DNA from: SZUA-309 sp050185825 | GTDB lineage: Bacteria > Pseudomonadota > Gammaproteobacteria > Pseudomonadales > Azotimanducaceae | DNA: 64,000 nt | Direction of reading: 5' to 3' | Assembly (NCBI GenBank): GCA_050185825.1 | Contig: JBFWZA010000013.1 | Location: forward strand, 62,001-126,000 | Part shown: positions 16,621 through 23,908 of the stretch, piece by piece | How the letters are laid out: each line of letters opens with the position of its first letter | Numbering within the stretch: position 1 is the first letter of the stretch | Notes under the pieces: generated by a model | What the model was told of the DNA's origin: nothing | The model's input: the letters and a program-made list of their open reading frames with translations, nothing else | Databases searched by the model: none | Translations under genes and position numbers: made by a program

Positions 16621-17382
16621 ATGGCGGGTGATGGGACGGGTAACGGAGAGCTGGTGCTCCGCCAGGACGATGCGGGGCTGGCCATACTGACCCTCAACCG
16701 GCCTGACGCGCTGAATGCGCTGTCTCCGGCCCTGTTCGTCGAGCTCAGACGCCACATCGACGCCATCGCGGGCGCCACGGGCCAGATCGGCTGCGTGATC
16801 CTCTGCGGCAAGGGGCGGTCGTTCTCGGCGGGCAACGATCTCAAGGCCATCCAGGCCGGCGAGCGGGCGCCAACGCCGGACTTCCAGGCGAAGACTCTCG
16901 AGGCCATCGAGCGCCTGCCGCAGCCCGTCATCGCCGCCGTACAGGGCCACTGCTACACCGGGGCGCTGGAGCTCGCCATCGCCTGCGACCTGATGATCGC
17001 CGCCGACACCGCCCGCTTCTCCGACACCCACGGCAAGTGGGGCATGACGCCCACCTGGGGCATGAGCCAGCGTCTGCCGCGACGGGTGGGGCTGCTCGCC
17101 GCCAAGGAGATGATGTTCAGTGGCCGGGTGGTGAGCGGCGCCGAGGCGGCCGCGATGGGGCTCGCCAACCGCTGCGTCCCGGAGGACGAGCTGATGCCCG
17201 CGGCCGTCGCCATGGCGCGGGGCTTTCTCGAGAACTCCTGGCACACGCTGCGCGCCGACAAGCTGCTGGTCAACGGCGGCCTGGACCGGACCCTCGCGGA
17301 TGGGCTTGCCTACGAGCGGGAAACGAGCCCGGGGGCCGGGCCCGACATGGCCGAGCGGCTGAAGGGCTTCGGCAGGAAGTAA
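16621..17382 (+). CDS. crotonase-family protein with altered second catalytic residue
   Basis: A 253-residue crotonase-fold protein. Glu117 in GALELAIACD matches the first catalytic glutamate, but the second position, normally in a PE-x-x-LG turn, reads SDTHGKWGMTP, putting His137 where glutamate is expected. Straightforward hydration is therefore doubtful; isomerase, hydrolase or dehalogenase-type chemistry would be compatible. The open frame extends upstream to 16465, but the crotonase homology starts near ATG 16621 (NGELVLRQDDAGLAILTLNRPDALNAL). It is divergent from the FAD oxidoreductase and convergent with the alpha/beta hydrolase at 17415. Confidence 0.87.
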   Translation: MAGDGTGNGELVLRQDDAGLAILTLNRPDALNALSPALFVELRRHIDAIAGATGQIGCVILCGKGRSFSAGNDLKAIQAGERAPTPDFQAKTLEAIERLPQPVIAAVQGHCYTGALELAIACDLMIAADTARFSDTHGKWGMTPTWGMSQRLPRRVGLLAAKEMMFSGRVVSGAEAAAMGLANRCVPEDELMPAAVAMARGFLENSWHTLRADKLLVNGGLDRTLADGLAYERETSPGAGPDMAERLKGFGRK

Positions 17383-17414
17383 ACGCCGCCGGGGCTCGCC
17401 GCGGCGGACGATGC

Positions 17415-18086
17415 TCAGCAGAGCGCACGCATGAAATCCGCCGCCACACCGGCCATCTCGTCGAACACGTCCTCCCCCACCTGTCGGGACCGCTTCAGGA
17501 CCCGGTAGCCGTGATTGGCGGTATCCAGCCAGTGCAGGCGGGCGCGCCCGCCCAGGCCCGCCACCACCCCTTCCAGCAGGGACCGGTCCGCCAGGTCGTC
17601 CCGGGTGCCTGAGAGAAACAGCATGGGCTGTGGCACGTCGGCGAGGTGGAGAGCCCGGGTGGTGCCCGGCTTTTTCGACGGGTGCAGGGGAAACGAGCAG
17701 AACACGAGCCCTTCGATGGCCAGATCGTGCGCCGCCGCGGCATGGGATGCCATCCGCCCGCCATAGCTGTGGCCGCCGAGAAACCGGGGCAGATCCGGTT
17801 GTTCTACTCGTGCCGTTTCCAGCGCGGCCAGCAGGCAGGCGATGGAGACCGGTTGCGCGTCCACCCGCCGCCGGCCTTCTTCGCTGAAGGGAAAGTTGAA
17901 GCGGAGCGTGGCCACGCCCCGCCTGGCAAGCGCTTCGCTGATCGCGACCATGCTGGCGTGCCGGAAGCCGGCCCCGGCACCGTGCGCCAGCACCAGCAAC
18001 GCGAACGCATCGTCCGGACGGCTGAGCTCGGCGCTGAGCGCGATGCTCAGGCCATCCGGGTGGACCGTCAGCGCGGTACGGCCCAT
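17415..18086 (-). CDS. alpha/beta-fold hydrolase (TEX30/KANSL3-like family)
   Basis: A 223-residue small hydrolase. The first strand turn LVLAHGAGAGFRHASM and the nucleophile elbow GGHSYGGRMAS (Ser107) fit the compact alpha/beta family found in proteobacteria and related to the human TEX30 and KANSL3 domains. Asp near LSGTRDDLAD and His in DTANHGYRVLK complete a plausible catalytic triad. There is no signal or membrane segment, so it is cytoplasmic. It lies 13 bases downstream of the ClpP-like gene on the same strand, suggesting co-transcription, though a functional link is unproven. Substrate unknown. Confidence 0.83.
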   Translation of the reverse strand: MGRTALTVHPDGLSIALSAELSRPDDAFALLVLAHGAGAGFRHASMVAISEALARRGVATLRFNFPFSEEGRRRVDAQPVSIACLLAALETARVEQPDLPRFLGGHSYGGRMASHAAAAHDLAIEGLVFCSFPLHPSKKPGTTRALHLADVPQPMLFLSGTRDDLADRSLLEGVVAGLGGRARLHWLDTANHGYRVLKRSRQVGEDVFDEMAGVAADFMRALC

Positions 18087-18099
18087 GCGGCAGTGACCG

Positions 18100-18690
18100 T
18101 CAGCCGAGGTCGGTCATGCTCGTGAGGATGCGGCCGACGATACCGTAGTCGACGGATTCCTGGGGGCTCATCCAGTAGTCCCGGTCCGTGTCCCGCTCCA
18201 CCCGCTCGAGGGGCTGCCCCGTGCGCTCGGCGATGGTGGCGTTGATGCGCTGCCGGGTCTTGATGATCTCCCGCGCATGGATCTCCACGTCCGACGCGGT
18301 GCCCCCGAAGCCGCCGGCCGGCTGGTGGATCAGGAAGCGCGTGTTGGGCAGGCAGAAGCGGTGCTCCTTCTCCGGGGCCAGATAGATGTGGGTGGCGATG
18401 CTGCCGACCCAGCCCGTCCCCACGGTGCGCACCACCGGCTTGATGAAGCGGATCATGTCGTAGATCGTGTCGCCGGACTCCACATGGCCGCCCGGAGACC
18501 CGATGTAAATGGTGATCGGGTCGTCCGACTCGTAGGCAAGCGCCAGCAGCTTCTCCGTCGTCCCTCTGGCCACGTGCTGATCGATCTCGCCAAAGAGTGT
18601 CAGCGTCCGGTGCTTGAGCAGCGTCCGCTCCAGGAACTGGAACTGCTTCGCGGCCTCGGTGATGTCGTCACCATCCAAAAGACTGTTCAT
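18100..18690 (-). CDS. ClpP-like ATP-dependent protease proteolytic subunit (second-type ClpP)
   Basis: A 196-residue member of the ClpP family, which forms the degradation chamber fed by a Clp ATPase. The catalytic triad is conserved: Ser97 in GTGWVGSIATHI, His122 in FLIHQPAGGFGG and Asp171 in TDRDYWMS. The Ser97 context (WVGSIATHIYLA) differs from housekeeping ClpP, which reads QAASMGAFLL. No clpX or lon follows, so I read this as an accessory paralogue like the second ClpP of pseudomonads. The start is ATG 18690, because residues from the open upstream frame lie in the promoter region. A near-palindrome (18791-18806) and a TAGAAT hexamer on the minus strand (18778-18783) lie upstream. Confidence 0.88.
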   Translation of the reverse strand: MNSLLDGDDITEAAKQFQFLERTLLKHRTLTLFGEIDQHVARGTTEKLLALAYESDDPITIYIGSPGGHVESGDTIYDMIRFIKPVVRTVGTGWVGSIATHIYLAPEKEHRFCLPNTRFLIHQPAGGFGGTASDVEIHAREIIKTRQRINATIAERTGQPLERVERDTDRDYWMSPQESVDYGIVGRILTSMTDLG

Positions 18691-18843
18691 CGGCCCTCCA
18701 CTGGGCATTCGGCACACGCTCGGTCGTTGTCGACCAGGTCCAGGCGTGTGCGGTTGTGATTGGGTCAGAAAGCGCACATTCTACAACGTCGCGGGTTCGA
18801 GCCCGCAACCGATCAGAGACATCCGCAGGGGAGGAAGACACCA

Positions 18844-19767
18844 ATGCCACTCGTGCCCGAATACGAAGCCATGTTCGCCCAGCTCGCCGAAACGCCGGGC
18901 CCGAAGATCAGCGAGCTGACGCCCGCCGAAGGTCGGGAGATGTACCGGCTCATGCGGCCGCTGAACGACGCGCTGGCCGTGGGCTCGGTGGAGGATCGGA
19001 CCATCGCCACGACCGCCGGCGACCTGCCGGTGCGCATCTACCGCCCCGAAGGCAAGGGGCCGTTTCCCATCGTCGTGAACTTCCACGGCGGCGGCTGGGT
19101 GATCGGCGATCTGGACACGGCGGACGCGATCTGCCGGGGCGTGTGCCGGGCCGCGGGAAGCATCGTGATCTCCGTGGACTACCGGCTGGCACCCGAGCAC
19201 ACCTATCCCGCCGCGGTGGACGACGCCTATGCCGCCACCTGCTGGGCCGCGGAGCACGCGGACGAGCTCGGCGGCTCCGGCCGGCTCGCGGTGATGGGGG
19301 AGAGCGCCGGCGGCAACCTGGCTGCCGTGGTGGCCCAGAAGGCGCGGGACGAGGACGGCCCGAAGATCGACTTTCAGCTGCTCGCCTATCCGGTGGTGGA
19401 CCACGATCTCAGCCGCACGTCCTACGTGGAGAACGGCGTGGGCTATCTGCTCGAGACCGAGACCATGACCTGGTTCTGGGACACCTACTGCCCGGATCCG
19501 GCGCGCCGCGCCGAGCCTGCCGCGAGCCCGATCAAGGCCGAGTCGCTCACCGGGCTGCCGCCGACCCTGGTGCTGACCGCGGAGTTCGACCCGCTCCGGG
19601 ACGAGGGACTCGCCTACGCGGAGGCGCTCGCGGCGGCGGGCACCGCCGCCGAAGCGATCTGCTTCGAGGGACTCGTCCACGACTTCCTCGCCACCGCCGA
19701 GCTCATCCCCGGCTCCCGGGCCGCCTTCGATCGGGCCATGGCCGCCCTGAAGTCCGCCCTGACCTGA
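18844..19767 (+). CDS. alpha/beta hydrolase, hormone-sensitive lipase family
   Basis: A 307-residue esterase of the HSL family. The oxyanion motif HGGG (residues 81-84), the nucleophile Ser154 in GESAGGN, Asp249 in AEFDPLRDEG and His279 in GLVHDF form the expected catalytic set. The DYRLAPEHTYPAA segment is a second family hallmark. It is soluble and has no signal peptide. The start at ATG 18844 is preceded by GGGGAGGAAG. It is followed 32 bases later by a YciI-type gene. It probably hydrolyses short or medium acyl esters; the natural substrate is unknown. Confidence 0.9.
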   Translation: MPLVPEYEAMFAQLAETPGPKISELTPAEGREMYRLMRPLNDALAVGSVEDRTIATTAGDLPVRIYRPEGKGPFPIVVNFHGGGWVIGDLDTADAICRGVCRAAGSIVISVDYRLAPEHTYPAAVDDAYAATCWAAEHADELGGSGRLAVMGESAGGNLAAVVAQKARDEDGPKIDFQLLAYPVVDHDLSRTSYVENGVGYLLETETMTWFWDTYCPDPARRAEPAASPIKAESLTGLPPTLVLTAEFDPLRDEGLAYAEALAAAGTAAEAICFEGLVHDFLATAELIPGSRAAFDRAMAALKSALT

Positions 19768-19799
19768 ATAAAAAAAGAGACCTGAGCGGAGCCACGAAC

Positions 19800-20084
19800 A
19801 TGCTCTATGCGCTGATCTGCGAGGACAAGACCGACGGGCTGGATCTCAGGCTCGCGACCCGGGAGAAACATCTGGCCTACGTGGGGACGCTGGGCGGGAA
19901 GATCCGTCTCGCCGGCCCCATGCTTTCCGAGGACGGCGAGCGCATGGTCGGCTCGCTGTTTCTGATCGAGGCGGACTCCGCCGACGAGGTGGCCGCGCTC
20001 AACGCGGCAGATCCCTACACCCGGGCGGGGCTCTTCGAACGGGTCACCATCCGGGCATTCCGCCAGGTGGTGCCGGCGCCCTGA
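19800..20084 (+). CDS. YciI family protein
   Basis: A 94-residue protein with the YciI ferredoxin-like fold. The conserved features are the His in REKHLAYV, an Asp in the DPYTRAGLFERV segment, and a C-terminal strand (VTIRAF). YciI proteins are small dimers suspected to be enzymes through that His-Asp pair, but no general reaction is established. It follows the HSL esterase on the plus strand. A strong 13-bp hairpin lies 23 bases beyond its stop, between it and the convergent MaoC gene. Length fits the family. Confidence 0.87.
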   Translation: MLYALICEDKTDGLDLRLATREKHLAYVGTLGGKIRLAGPMLSEDGERMVGSLFLIEADSADEVAALNAADPYTRAGLFERVTIRAFRQVVPAP

Positions 20085-20107
20085 AGAAGGTCTGAGGTCC
20101 GGGAGAA

Positions 20108-20138
20108 CGGACGGTCCGGATGACTTCCGGACCGTCCG
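20108..20138. terminator. 13-bp perfect hairpin between convergent genes
   Basis: cggacggtccgga (20108-20120) pairs perfectly with tccggaccgtccg (20126-20138) across a five-base loop. It lies between the stops of the YciI gene and the MaoC gene. Neither strand shows a U tract after it, so it may work with Rho or protect 3' ends rather than act as a classical intrinsic terminator. Confidence 0.6.
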
Positions 20139-20145
20139 CGAGCGC

Positions 20146-20553
20146 TCAGTCGACGCGGGCTTCCGCGTAGCCGGAGAGCACGGTTACGCCGTCCTGGTTC
20201 TTGGTTTCCACCTGGAAACGGGCGTTGCCGCCCTCCACGGATTCCACCGTCGCCGTGCCGGTGAGGGTATCCCCGGGCCACACCTGGTTGGTGAAGCGGA
20301 CACCGTACTTGGTGAGGCGGCCGTCGCCCACGTAGTTGGTGAGCATCCGGCCCGTCATGCCCATGGTGAGCATGCCGTGCGCGAACACGGACGGGTAACC
20401 CGCCACCTTGGTGGTGAACACCTCGTCTGTGTGCAGCGGGTTGTAGTCGCCGGAAGCGCCTGCGTACTGGACGATCTGGGTACGTTTCAGATCCTCCACC
20501 AGGGTTTCGCTGTAGGTGTCGCCGACGTTCAGATCTTTTGCTTTCAGTGCCAT
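20146..20553 (-). CDS. MaoC-like hot-dog dehydratase
   Basis: A 135-residue hot-dog fold protein. The hydratase-2 motif is visible in QIVQYAGASGDYNPLHTDEVF, where Asp and His at the DYNPLH turn are the expected catalytic pair. AHGMLTMGM is the following helix. This half-size form usually pairs with a second hot-dog subunit, and the gene immediately upstream (11-base gap) encodes one. Together they probably hydrate enoyl-CoA thioesters, as in heterodimeric MaoC complexes of steroid degraders and mycobacterial HadAB. The two genes follow a crotonase and an AsmA-like gene in the same minus operon. Confidence 0.88.
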   Translation of the reverse strand: MALKAKDLNVGDTYSETLVEDLKRTQIVQYAGASGDYNPLHTDEVFTTKVAGYPSVFAHGMLTMGMTGRMLTNYVGDGRLTKYGVRFTNQVWPGDTLTGTATVESVEGGNARFQVETKNQDGVTVLSGYAEARVD

Positions 20554-20564
20554 GTCGGTTCTCC

Positions 20565-21065
20565 TCAGCTGCCCACGGGCCGTTCGGTACGGACACCGAC
20601 GCCGGTGGCGGTGATCACCAGCTCGCCGTTCTGATCGCGATACTCGGTGACGGACTCGGAGAACATGAGCTTGCCCGCCCGCTTGCTCTCCTTCTCCCAG
20701 GTCTTGCCGGGCTTGGTGGTGGCTGTCAGCACGTCCCCGGGCTTCAGGTGCCGGTGATAGACGAAGTGCTGCTCGGCGTGGAGACCGCCGCCACCCCCAC
20801 CGCCGCCACCGGAGCCGCCGCTCGGCTTGGCGCCGGTCGGATTCTTGCCCGAACCGAACCAGCCGTTGCCGTCGATCTTCGGACGCAGGAAATAGTCCGG
20901 GTCGTACTGCGCGCTCGACTGAGCGAACGTAGGTGGCGCGATGATCGTGCCGGGCTCGGTGCCCTTGGCGTAGTTCTCGTCGTAGTAGATCTGGTTGTCG
21001 TCCCCGATGGAGCGCGCAAACATCATGATGTGGCTCGCCTCGATGGGAAATCTCTCAACAGCCAT
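20565..21065 (-). CDS. FAS1-like/MaoC N-terminal-type hot-dog dehydratase subunit with glycine run
   Basis: A 166-residue hot-dog protein of the MaoC N-terminal type. It opens with ERFPIEASHIMMFARSIGDDNQIYYDENYA, and APPTFAQSSAQYD follows. The usual catalytic residues of MaoC lie in the partner subunit. The middle carries an uncommon run of nine glycines after a GGS (near residues 83-94), between the substrate loop and the HAEQHFVYHRHLKPGD strand. It looks like a flexible loop insertion and is encoded by a simple ggc/ggt tract. It probably forms a heterodimer with the 135-residue MaoC protein encoded 11 bases downstream. Confidence 0.85.
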   Translation of the reverse strand: MAVERFPIEASHIMMFARSIGDDNQIYYDENYAKGTEPGTIIAPPTFAQSSAQYDPDYFLRPKIDGNGWFGSGKNPTGAKPSGGSGGGGGGGGGLHAEQHFVYHRHLKPGDVLTATTKPGKTWEKESKRAGKLMFSESVTEYRDQNGELVITATGVGVRTERPVGS

Positions 21066-21121
21066 ACGGCTTCCCCCTTCTTGTGGTTAACGCTTGTGGT
21101 TAGAAAAGCGGACCGGCGAGT

Positions 21122-21898
21122 TTAGCGCCCTTTGAAATCCGGATCACGCTTCTCGAGGAAGGCGCTGATGCCCTCCAGCTTGTCCTCGGTCTGCACCAGC
21201 GCGCCCTGAGCGTATTTCTCGAACATGAGCGCGCCGGCGAGGCTCGCCTCCATGCCGAAATGCACCATGGCCTTCATGGTCCGCGGCACGAACGGCGCGT
21301 AGCGGGCGAGCTGATCCGCCATGCGGCGCGCCTCTCCGATCAGCGCCTCCGGCTCGACCAGACGCGTTACGAGCCCGATGGCCAGGGCCCGCTGGGCGTC
21401 GATGGGGTCTCCCATGAGCAGCATCTCCATGCCCCAGCCGCGCCCGACGATCCGCGGCAGGCGCGCCGTGGCGCCGCCACCGGGAATGATGCCGAGCTTG
21501 CCTTCCGGCGTGGCGAAGCGGGAGCGTGGCGTCGCAATGCGCAGGTCGCAGCCGAGCGCCACCTCGAGACCACCGCCCATGCAGATGCCGTCGATGGCGG
21601 CGATGGTGGGCTTGGGTGTGCGCTCGAGCTGATCCGCGAGCCCCTGGACGATGGGCTCCAGCGCCTTCTTCAGGTCGCGATGCTTCACCTCCTCGAGATC
21701 GGACCCGGAGGCAAAAGCCTTGCCGCCCGCGCCGGTGATGGTGATCACCCGCACGTCGTCATCGGCGGCGGCTGCCCGGCAAGCAGCCTGCAGCTCGTCC
21801 AGGGTCGCGAGCGAGATGGCGTTGTGACGGTCCGGGCGGTTGATGGTGATCAGGGCCATGGGTCCCTGCACCTCGTAGAGAACGTTCTCGTAGCTCAT
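21122..21898 (-). CDS. enoyl-CoA hydratase
   Basis: A 258-residue crotonase with both catalytic glutamates: Glu112 in GICMGGGLEVALGCD and Glu132 in ATPEGKLGIIPGGG. The N-terminal NRPDRHNAISLATLDEL and the ASGSDLEE oxyanion segment are typical, so a genuine hydratase of short or medium enoyl-CoA is likely. The start is ATG 21898. The open frame upstream overlaps the AsmA-like gene in another phase and is not coding. It lies in a minus operon, 5 bases after the AsmA-like gene and 56 bases before the hot-dog dehydratases. Confidence 0.92.
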   Translation of the reverse strand: MSYENVLYEVQGPMALITINRPDRHNAISLATLDELQAACRAAAADDDVRVITITGAGGKAFASGSDLEEVKHRDLKKALEPIVQGLADQLERTPKPTIAAIDGICMGGGLEVALGCDLRIATPRSRFATPEGKLGIIPGGGATARLPRIVGRGWGMEMLLMGDPIDAQRALAIGLVTRLVEPEALIGEARRMADQLARYAPFVPRTMKAMVHFGMEASLAGALMFEKYAQGALVQTEDKLEGISAFLEKRDPDFKGR

Positions 21899-21903
21899 GG
21901 CAC

Positions 21904-22659
21904 TCACTGATTGAATCGATCCTTCAGGCCGTCGAGTCCGGTACCGAGACGCTCCTTGAGCTCCGCGTCCACCTTCTCCCGGGCGTTGGCCTTGAGCTCG
22001 TCCACGTTCAGGCCGGCGCCGGCCAGCGCCTGGGTGGACGACCGCACGATCGGGCCCAGCAGCTGCCTGAGCGCTTCGCGAATGCTCACGCCCTGAGACT
22101 TCCGACCGATGCCATCGAGCGTCACGTCGGGAACGCTGACCGAACGCTGCCCGACCAGATCCGAATCGAGGGAGGTGCGGGCATTGGTGAAGGCAAAGTG
22201 ATCGATGATCATCTTCGGACCGGATTCGCCAGCCGCTTCCTCCGCCGCGTTCGTGTCGCCCGAGCCGCCGCCTTCCAGGTTGGCCATGATGGCCTGCAGA
22301 TTGGTCTCCCTGCCATGGGCGACGATGGCCAGGTCGGCGGCATCCACCAGGATCTCGCGGATCACGATCAGCGACTCGCTCTGCGCGGTGGGATCCAGGC
22401 CCAGGCGGATGCTGCCGAGGCTGAAGGCATGCGGGCCGTCGAAACCGGCGGGATTGCCGATCACCAGACCGCGCAGCTCGCCGGTGCCTTCCGTCAGCGA
22501 GATCTCCGCCGAGGCCAGCGTCACCTCCACCCCCAGATAGCGTGGCCCCAGGGTCTCGACCGCGGTTTTGACGAGGCTGCCCGAGTTCATCACCACGTAC
22601 ACGCCCAGACCGACCACGATCAGGAGCACGATGCCGATGATCCATCCGATAGCTTTCAT
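21904..22659 (-). CDS. AsmA-like membrane-anchored periplasmic protein
   Basis: A 251-residue protein with one N-terminal transmembrane segment (about residues 4-24) followed by a periplasmic region. The motif after the anchor (VETLGPRYLGVEVTLASAEISLTEGTGELRGLVIGNPAGFDGPHAFSLG) matches the start of AsmA/DUF748-type proteins, whose larger members help move phospholipids between membranes. This one is short and lacks the long repeat groove. The last 60 residues are helical and charged. It is the first gene of a minus operon whose other members are CoA-thioester enzymes. That grouping has no obvious logic. Function uncertain. Confidence 0.72.
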   Translation of the reverse strand: MKAIGWIIGIVLLIVVGLGVYVVMNSGSLVKTAVETLGPRYLGVEVTLASAEISLTEGTGELRGLVIGNPAGFDGPHAFSLGSIRLGLDPTAQSESLIVIREILVDAADLAIVAHGRETNLQAIMANLEGGGSGDTNAAEEAAGESGPKMIIDHFAFTNARTSLDSDLVGQRSVSVPDVTLDGIGRKSQGVSIREALRQLLGPIVRSSTQALAGAGLNVDELKANAREKVDAELKERLGTGLDGLKDRFNQ

Positions 22660-22775
22660 GATTCTCCTCCCGGGAGGTTCATGCGCCGAGCGCGCTGTGA
22701 TTTGTCCATGAGGAAGGGTGCGGGCATTATTGCGTCCCCGAAGAAGAATATCCGATACCTGGGAGGGTACGCATC

Positions 22776-23609
22776 ATGGAAGACATTTCCACCGAGCAGA
22801 TGGCGGGCTACATGGACACGGCGGTGGAGCTCGGCATGAGCTATGGCCCGCGGCTGCTGCTGGCCATTGCCGTTCTCATCATCGGCCTGTGGGTCATCAA
22901 CCGGTTCGTCCGGCTCATGAACGCCGGCATGGAGAGAAGCAATACCGAGCCGACGCTGGCCAGGTTCCTCGGCAACCTGACGTCGGTCGGGCTGAAGGCC
23001 CTGCTGCTGATCAGCGTCGCCTCCATGATCGGCATAGAGACCACCTCATTCATCGCCGTGCTGGGTGCCGCCGGCCTCGCCGTCGGTCTGGCCCTGCAGG
23101 GCAGCCTCGCCAACTTCGCCGGTGGCGTGCTGGTGCTGCTGTTCCGGCCCTATAAGGTGGGTGACTTCGTGGATGCGCAGGGCGTGTCGGGCACCGTGAG
23201 TTCGATCCAGATCTTCAACACCATTCTGAAGACGCCGGACAACAAGGTGATCATCGTGCCCAACGGTGCCATCTCGAACGGCATCATCACCAACTTCTCC
23301 ATGGAGGCGACGCGCCGTGTGGACTTCGTGTTCGGCATCGGCTATGGCGACGACATTGCCAAGGCGAAGGCCATCATCGCGCGACTGGTCGAGGAGGACA
23401 GCCGCTCGCTGAGTGATCCGGCGCCACAGATCGTCGTCTCGTCGCTGGGTGACAGCGCCGTGAACATTACCACCCGGGTATGGGTGAACGCTTCGGACTA
23501 CTGGGGCTTTTTCTTCGACCTCACCGAGAAGGTGAAGCTCGCCTTCGACGCGGAAGGCGTTTCCATTCCCTTTCCGCAGCGCGACGTTCACCTTTATCAG
23601 GCGAGCTGA
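22776..23609 (+). CDS. mscS: small-conductance mechanosensitive channel MscS
   Basis: A 277-residue channel that opens under membrane tension to release solutes after osmotic downshock. Three transmembrane helices lie in the first 125 residues. TM3 carries the glycine/alanine-rich pore stretch AAGLAVGLALQGSLANFAGGVLVLLFRPYKVGD, the hallmark of the family, and the cytoplasmic beta and alpha/beta domains follow. Length is close to E. coli MscS (286). A strong ribosome site (GGGAGGG, 22761-22767) precedes the ATG. It is divergent from the AsmA-like operon and ends at a bidirectional terminator. Confidence 0.95.
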   Translation: MEDISTEQMAGYMDTAVELGMSYGPRLLLAIAVLIIGLWVINRFVRLMNAGMERSNTEPTLARFLGNLTSVGLKALLLISVASMIGIETTSFIAVLGAAGLAVGLALQGSLANFAGGVLVLLFRPYKVGDFVDAQGVSGTVSSIQIFNTILKTPDNKVIIVPNGAISNGIITNFSMEATRRVDFVFGIGYGDDIAKAKAIIARLVEEDSRSLSDPAPQIVVSSLGDSAVNITTRVWVNASDYWGFFFDLTEKVKLAFDAEGVSIPFPQRDVHLYQAS

Positions 23610-23908
23610 AGCCGTTCGCAGATTTCAGGGTCCTGAAAAAGAAAAACCGCCGGCCTGGAGAGGTAGCCGGCGGTTTTGAGGTGATCCCGTTCTCTTCGCG
23701 TTAGCCTTGGTCCGCGAAGCGGGATCGCAAGGGGATAAAGACCACGAATCGAATGTTGCTCTCCTTATCTCTTGGAGTCTCCTTGAGAGGGGAGGGCTGC
23801 ATATCGGTACGCGTCTGATGATCACTATGCTCGAAAGCTGTTTCGGGGTAATTGCGCCTGCCCGGTTTTCTGTATCAATTTGTTACCCCGGCGGGCCTCA
23901 CCGAACGC
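23610..23908. other. non-coding gap between mscS and the envZ-type gene
   Basis: This 299-base gap separates the 3' ends of two convergent genes. It holds the hairpin terminator near its left end. From 23700 on it is visibly less GC-rich than the surroundings. I see no credible gene, repeat or structured RNA in the remainder. Confidence 0.6.
23643..23677. terminator. bidirectional intrinsic terminator
   Basis: A 12-bp perfect stem (23643-23654 with 23666-23677) closes an 11-base loop. On the plus strand it ends in TTTT. On the minus strand it is followed by a long T-rich run (complement of the A-rich 23635-23646). It can therefore stop transcription of mscS and of the convergent ompR-envZ operon. 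Confidence 0.88.

Noticed and set aside
18785..18810. tRNA T-arm-like sequence (gcgggttcgagcccgc)
   Set aside because: The loop is one base short of the tRNA T arm, and no acceptor, D or anticodon arms can be drawn around it. I treat it as a palindrome in a promoter region.
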